DNA of 53,632 nt, from the NCBI GenBank assembly GCA_017557005.1, contig JAFZFZ010000058.1, forward strand, positions 1-53,632. The letters run 5' to 3'. The notes beneath the pieces were generated by a model. It did not search any database, had not been told where the DNA came from, and was given only the letters and a program-made list of their open reading frames with translations. The position numbers and the translations under genes were made by a program. Below, one piece after another: positions 50,580-53,632 of this stretch. This stretch comes from Bacteroidaceae bacterium. Its GTDB lineage: Bacteria > Bacteroidota > Bacteroidia > Bacteroidales > Bacteroidaceae. The number at the start of each line of letters is the position of its first letter. Positions within the stretch are counted from its first letter, which is position 1.

Positions 50580-51728
50580 CTAACTCATCCCCTCCCCCAT
50601 CACCACATCCGCCAGGTCGAGCCCTGCGCGGCGGGCTTCGTCGTGGTTCATCAGGTCGTAGTACCAAGTGGGGATGTGCAGGCGGGTGCCGAGGGTGCGG
50701 TTCATCTCCACGGCACGGGCGTACCAGTCGGTCAGGGCATCGGCATCGGGGTACACCTCTACGTCGTATCCGATGAGGGGCTGCAGCATCGACTCCTTGA
50801 AGCCCTGCTTGCCGCCCGTGGCGAGCCACAGCTTGTCGGGGCAGAGGAGACTGAGGATGAGGGCGGTCTTCTCGCTTTCGACAAGGGCGGCCCCCTCTAT
50901 CTCCCCCAAGGGGGAGTACTCAGGCATCGCGGTCTTCCCCCCTTGGGGGGACAAGAGGGGGGCCAGATGTAACCCAAACAGACATTGCGGTACAATGAGG
51001 TCGGTGGGCTCGCCATAGATACGCATGCGGTGTGCCCAGTTGACAGGAAACCCCTGCTCCTTCACGCGATGCCCCGTGAGGGGATTGTATTGCATGGCTT
51101 TGCCCGTGTGTACGCGCCCCTGCTCGTCGATCTGCCACCAGAGGGTGGCACCGTCGGGTGTGCCGCCTACATGGTAGCGCTCGAGGGCGGCATCGACCTG
51201 CTCACGAAGAAACTTGGTGCGTAGCCAGGTGGCCAAGTGGTGCCCCCACGGCAGCGACTGATTCATGGAGCGGTGCATCTTATTGTAAAACTCCTCTGCC
51301 TCTCGCTGATTGTTTGGTTCCTCACGCGAATCTCGCAAATCTCGCGAAGGTTGCATCGCAGAAGGCTCGCAGCTTGTCGGCTGTGCCGAGTGCTGTCGCG
51401 GTACAATTCGCGAGTGCAACGACGCGAACTTCGCGTGATTAGCGAGATTCGCGTGAGAAATACAATTCATATAATCTGATTTTTCGCGTCTTTCGCGTGA
51501 TTTGCGTGAAACAAAATCCTCCGTGCGGGCTACTTTTCTCGGCGGCAGATGATACCCGCAGTTGGAGAGGCGGTTGCAGCGACCGCAGCGCTTGTCGTCC
51601 ACAGGCTGCATGGTCACGGTGTCTATGTAGGGCGAGAACTTGCCCTTGCGTCCACAGTCAGGACAGGTGGTGTTCCATTCGCGGTGTGCCTTGCACTCGC
51701 GGTAGGTGGCGAGACGATAACGGTGCAT
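50580..51728 (-). CDS. DUF6371-like zinc-finger primase-type protein with repeat-derived inserts
   Basis: A protein of ~382 residues, started at ATG 51728 (MHRYRLATYRECKAHREW). An N-terminal zinc finger (CPDCGRKGK...RCGRCN) like that of primases is followed by a toprim-like region and QYNPLTGHRVKEQGFPVNW; the C-terminal part (ATGGKQGFKESM, VEVYPDADALTDW) resembles DUF6371 proteins of Bacteroidetes. Two stretches look inserted: residues ~63-136 from CG-rich repeats (51321-51540), and residues ~255-280 from the palindromic element at 50889-50964. Both keep the frame. It pairs with the DUF3987 gene as a replication-type module. Confidence 0.72.
   Translation of the reverse strand: MHRYRLATYRECKAHREWNTTCPDCGRKGKFSPYIDTVTMQPVDDKRCGRCNRLSNCGYHLPPRKVARTEDFVSRKSRERREKSDYMNCISHANLANHAKFASLHSRIVPRQHSAQPTSCEPSAMQPSRDLRDSREEPNNQREAEEFYNKMHRSMNQSLPWGHHLATWLRTKFLREQVDAALERYHVGGTPDGATLWWQIDEQGRVHTGKAMQYNPLTGHRVKEQGFPVNWAHRMRIYGEPTDLIVPQCLFGLHLAPLLSPQGGKTAMPEYSPLGEIEGAALVESEKTALILSLLCPDKLWLATGGKQGFKESMLQPLIGYDVEVYPDADALTDWYARAVEMNRTLGTRLHIPTWYYDLMNHDEARRAGLDLADVVMGEGMS
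50889..50964. repeat. palindromic repeat element inside the DUF6371 gene (copy 2)
   Basis: A 76-bp palindrome with the same arms as the ygiQ element (left arm 27/28 identical) and a different centre. It is read in frame on the minus strand, giving SPLGEIEGA, the counterpart of SPLGGIEGG in YgiQ. Confidence 0.88.
51321..51457. repeat. CG-rich inverted repeat with tandem TCGCG units, inside the DUF6371 gene
   Basis: CTCACGCGAATCTCGC (51321-51336) and its exact reverse complement (51442-51457) flank 105 bases. Related ACGCGAA/TTCGCG units extend to ~51515. It is read in frame as part of a Ser/Arg/His-rich linker (CISHANLANHAKFASLHS). Confidence 0.72.
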
Positions 51729-51750
51729 TTGATTTATGATTTGTGATTTA

Positions 51751-51871
51751 TGATTTATGAAACTAAGTTCGCTGGCCATAGGGAAAAGCAATTGTGAATT
51801 ATGATTTATGATTTATGATTTGTGATTTATGAAACTAAGTTCGCTGGCCATAGGGGAAAGCAATTGTGAAT
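51751..51871. repeat. two direct copies of a ~50-bp segment, 72-bp period
   Basis: The segment containing GAAACTAAGTTCGCTGGCC and GCAATTGTGAATT occurs at 51751-51800 and again at 51823-51871, nearly identical, separated by ATGATTTATG-type units. Confidence 0.85.
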
Positions 51872-51960
51872 TGTGAATTATAAATTATCAATTATCAATT
51901 GTCAATTGTCAATTATCAATTATCAATTATCCATTATCAATTATCAATTATCAATTCCCG
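51872..51960. repeat. AT-rich TTATCAATTGTCAA repeats
   Basis: Tandem TTATCAA/TTGTCAA heptamers continue from the direct repeats toward the DUF3987 gene. No gene or promoter is evident. Confidence 0.75.
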
Positions 51961-51965
51961 CGAGT

Positions 51966-51999
51966 TTCCGCCATTCCGCCAATCCGCCACTATATATAT
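51966..51999. repeat. left arm of 34-bp inverted repeat flanking the DUF3987 gene
   Basis: A run of TTCCGCCA-type units followed by an AT stretch. It matches the reverse complement of 53599-53632 at 33 of 34 positions and ends one base before the DUF3987 stop. Confidence 0.9.
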
Positions 52000-52000
52000 A

Positions 52001-53563
52001 TTATACGTCGATGCGGCGGTAATGACCTCGCGAAACTGACGCTACGACATTGGTTTTCTGCCATATAGTGAGGTAGCGTTCGATGGTGCGCACAGCCACG
52101 CTAAATTCTCCACCGACACGCACCGCATCGGCTCGGGTGAACTCATGAGGCAGTCGGGCGAGCACCTCTTCGGGCTTCGTGGGTGTGGTCACAGCCTCCG
52201 CATCATCGTAACGCACGAGTCGGCGGTAGAGGTGCATGGTCTGCTGCACGCTCCAGTAGGCGATGAAGAGCACGGTATCGATGTCGTCATCATCGATGGT
52301 GATGGCGGGCTCGGCCAGGGCCTCCAGCCATGAGCCGCACTGCTCATAACGTCGCATGAGTGCTACCTGCAGCATGAGGCGCTTGGCATCGAGGTGACGG
52401 CGACGCACGGCAGGCACGATGTCCTGATGGCCGTAGAGGAAGAAGAAGTGGTCGTTCATCCGTGCCATCACGCGGTTAATGTAGCGGCTCTGGTGCTCGC
52501 TGAGCGCGAGGGTCACCTTGGTCTGCGAAGAGTCGAAGCGGCGCAACGCCTCGTAGAGCTGCGTAGCGGTGTCGGCCGTCTCACGCAGGGTGCTGTTGAA
52601 GCGGTGTGCTTCAGCGTCGGTCAGCTCATCTATCCAGGGCAAGGCAAAGGGCAGCTCCACGAAGAGCATACGCGAGGCCAGACCATCCTCCACCGAAGGG
52701 ATGAACTGGCGGATGGCACCCATCGTACCGCTGAGCAGCATGGCCAGTCGGGGGCGGTGCACGATGGTGTCCTCATCGTCGGTCTTACGGCCACGGTGGA
52801 TGGGTTCCTCGTGGTAGCAGTTGAGGATGTAGTGTACGAAGTCGCCATGCTTGGTTCGGTTGGCCGAGATGGTGGTGAGCAGCTCCTCCGACATCAGCAG
52901 CGAGGGGTAGGGTTCGTTGCCCTTGAGGCGCAGCACGAAGTCGGCCGACGAGGTGTCGGCAGGGATCTCCAACGAGCGGCGCAGGGGTTTCTTGGGGCGC
53001 TGCAGTCCCTCGGGAGCACGACGGCCCGTGGGCTGCACCTCCTTGCGGTCGGCAAAGTGGCACTTGAGGTTCTGCTTGTAGGCCTCCAGGTCATAATCGT
53101 ACTGCTGCAGGGCATGTTCGCTCTCCTCGATACGGTGGCGGTCCACCGCCTCGAACAGCGTGCGCAGGTCGCTGATGTTACCCTTACCCGCACCGCTCGT
53201 ACCGTAGTGGATGACCATCACAGCGGGCGATACCAGACGCTTGCCATGGCGCACATAGCTGTTGGGCATGAGGGCACTGGTAAGGGCAAAGAGGGCGGTG
53301 GCCTGTGAGGTCTTCAGAAAGGGCGCATCGTAGAGGTCGGTCACGGCGGTGTAGTAGCGCGGCAGGCGAGCGATGACTTCGGCTGGCAGGGGTGGCAGCA
53401 TCTCGCCACCCACGTCGTCGCGCACGAGGTGGGCAAAGTAATTGCTGTCGGGAACGAGGTCCGAAAAGTACTCTTCAACGAAGCGTGAGATGGTCGGTGC
53501 GTTTTCCGTTGGTGTGTTGATGAGCTGCAGTACATCGGTGTTAATCATTTGATTGTCATTCAT
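52001..53563 (-). CDS. DUF3987 domain protein (primase-helicase-like ATPase)
   Basis: A 520-residue protein of the DUF3987 family, replication ATPases related to phage D5-like primase-helicases. Walker A-like HYGTSGAGKGNI lies at 119-130, with Gly where Ser/Thr is usual. The region HRPRLAMLLSGTMGAIRQF and VEDGLASRMLFVELP is conserved in the family, and the C-terminus carries a winged-helix-like part (VRVGGEFSVAVRTIERYLTIW). It probably works with the DUF6371-like protein next to it. The gene is framed by 34-bp inverted repeats (51966-51999 and 53599-53632). Confidence 0.85.
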   Translation of the reverse strand: MNDNQMINTDVLQLINTPTENAPTISRFVEEYFSDLVPDSNYFAHLVRDDVGGEMLPPLPAEVIARLPRYYTAVTDLYDAPFLKTSQATALFALTSALMPNSYVRHGKRLVSPAVMVIHYGTSGAGKGNISDLRTLFEAVDRHRIEESEHALQQYDYDLEAYKQNLKCHFADRKEVQPTGRRAPEGLQRPKKPLRRSLEIPADTSSADFVLRLKGNEPYPSLLMSEELLTTISANRTKHGDFVHYILNCYHEEPIHRGRKTDDEDTIVHRPRLAMLLSGTMGAIRQFIPSVEDGLASRMLFVELPFALPWIDELTDAEAHRFNSTLRETADTATQLYEALRRFDSSQTKVTLALSEHQSRYINRVMARMNDHFFFLYGHQDIVPAVRRRHLDAKRLMLQVALMRRYEQCGSWLEALAEPAITIDDDDIDTVLFIAYWSVQQTMHLYRRLVRYDDAEAVTTPTKPEEVLARLPHEFTRADAVRVGGEFSVAVRTIERYLTIWQKTNVVASVSRGHYRRIDV

Positions 53564-53598
53564 ATCGGTCGAGTTTTAAGGTTTGTGCATCAATAAAC

Positions 53599-53632
53599 AT
53601 ATATATAGTGGCGGAATGGCGGAATGGCGGAA
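53599..53632. repeat. right arm of 34-bp inverted repeat, at window edge
   Basis: An AT stretch then GTGGCGGAATGGCGGAATGG-type sequence to the last base. It may continue beyond the window, so the full length of the inverted repeat is unknown. Confidence 0.88.

Noticed and set aside
52394..53308. 304-codon open frame on the plus strand opposite the DUF3987 gene
   Set aside because: Antisense shadow with Gly/Val/His/Glu-biased composition and no motif.
51966..53632. Insertion sequence flanked by 34-bp inverted repeats
   Set aside because: No transposase lies between the arms; the enclosed gene is a DUF3987 ATPase. It is kept as a finding but not called an IS.

Overview
The window reads as chromosomal DNA of a gut-type Bacteroidales bacterium (Bacteroidetes; Prevotella/Bacteroides-like, genus not settled). 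The reasons are several putative promoters with the Bacteroidetes -7 element TAnnTTTG (one perfect TTTG-N19-TAnnTTTG upstream of rplU), SpeB-like C10 peptidase, DUF4136 and DUF5687-type proteins, BspA-like leucine-rich repeats, secreted proteins with type IX-like C-terminal tails, a fused HisB, and many glycoside hydrolases. No rRNA, tRNA, CRISPR array or transposase was recognised.

Layout. 0-2.3 kb: end of gap (GAPDH), then miaA and a diacylglycerol-kinase-family gene in one operon. 2.3-7.2 kb (minus strand): a GH43-like lipoprotein with a Crp/Fnr-type regulator, serS, rplU-rpmA, and an outer-membrane beta-barrel protein. 7.4-15.2 kb (minus): a C10 protease with a possible frameshifted tail, an ABC exporter pair (ATPase plus DUF5687-like permease), a Spy-like periplasmic protein, a YfcE-type phosphoesterase, a cytidylate-kinase-like protein and a MATE transporter. 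15.2-20.1 kb: hisB and an arabinan-directed pair (GH43-like/GH51 fusion and GH43 lipoprotein). 20.2-25.9 kb: branched-chain amino acid genes ilvD and ilvB-ilvN-ilvC. 26-30.4 kb (plus): ygiQ and a three-gene envelope operon. 30.4-39.4 kb (minus): an ABC-F ATPase, a giant CotH/dockerin secreted protein and an unusual receiver-PPDK fusion. 39.5-47.2 kb (plus): gdhA, a thiamine uptake/activation pair (pnuT-type and thiN), a GH31 glycosidase and an iron alcohol dehydrogenase. 47.3-53.6 kb (minus): an AT-rich islet (lipoprotein, HNH protein, HTH protein), an LRR-TonB protein, and a DUF6371/DUF3987 primase-helicase-like pair.

Two themes stand out. First, ilvB is preceded by what looks like a complete translation-coupled transcription attenuator: a 22-codon leader peptide rich in Ile, Leu and Val, a perfect antiterminator overlapping the leader stop codon, and a mutually exclusive terminator just before ilvB. 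ilvB and ilvD also share a conserved upstream block. Second, the window is unusually rich in short structured repeats. There are two arrays of imperfect palindromes with an exact 22-bp period, a 20-bp-period array of four microhairpins whose stems differ but stay self-complementary, and compound AT-rich repeats centred on GCCATCCGG. Repeat-type sequence also lies in frame inside four genes (ilvD, ygiQ, the PPDK-like gene and the DUF6371 gene). The DUF3987 gene is bracketed by a 34-bp inverted repeat with one mismatch.

All positions and motifs were read by eye; family names rest on motif recognition, and no database search was run.
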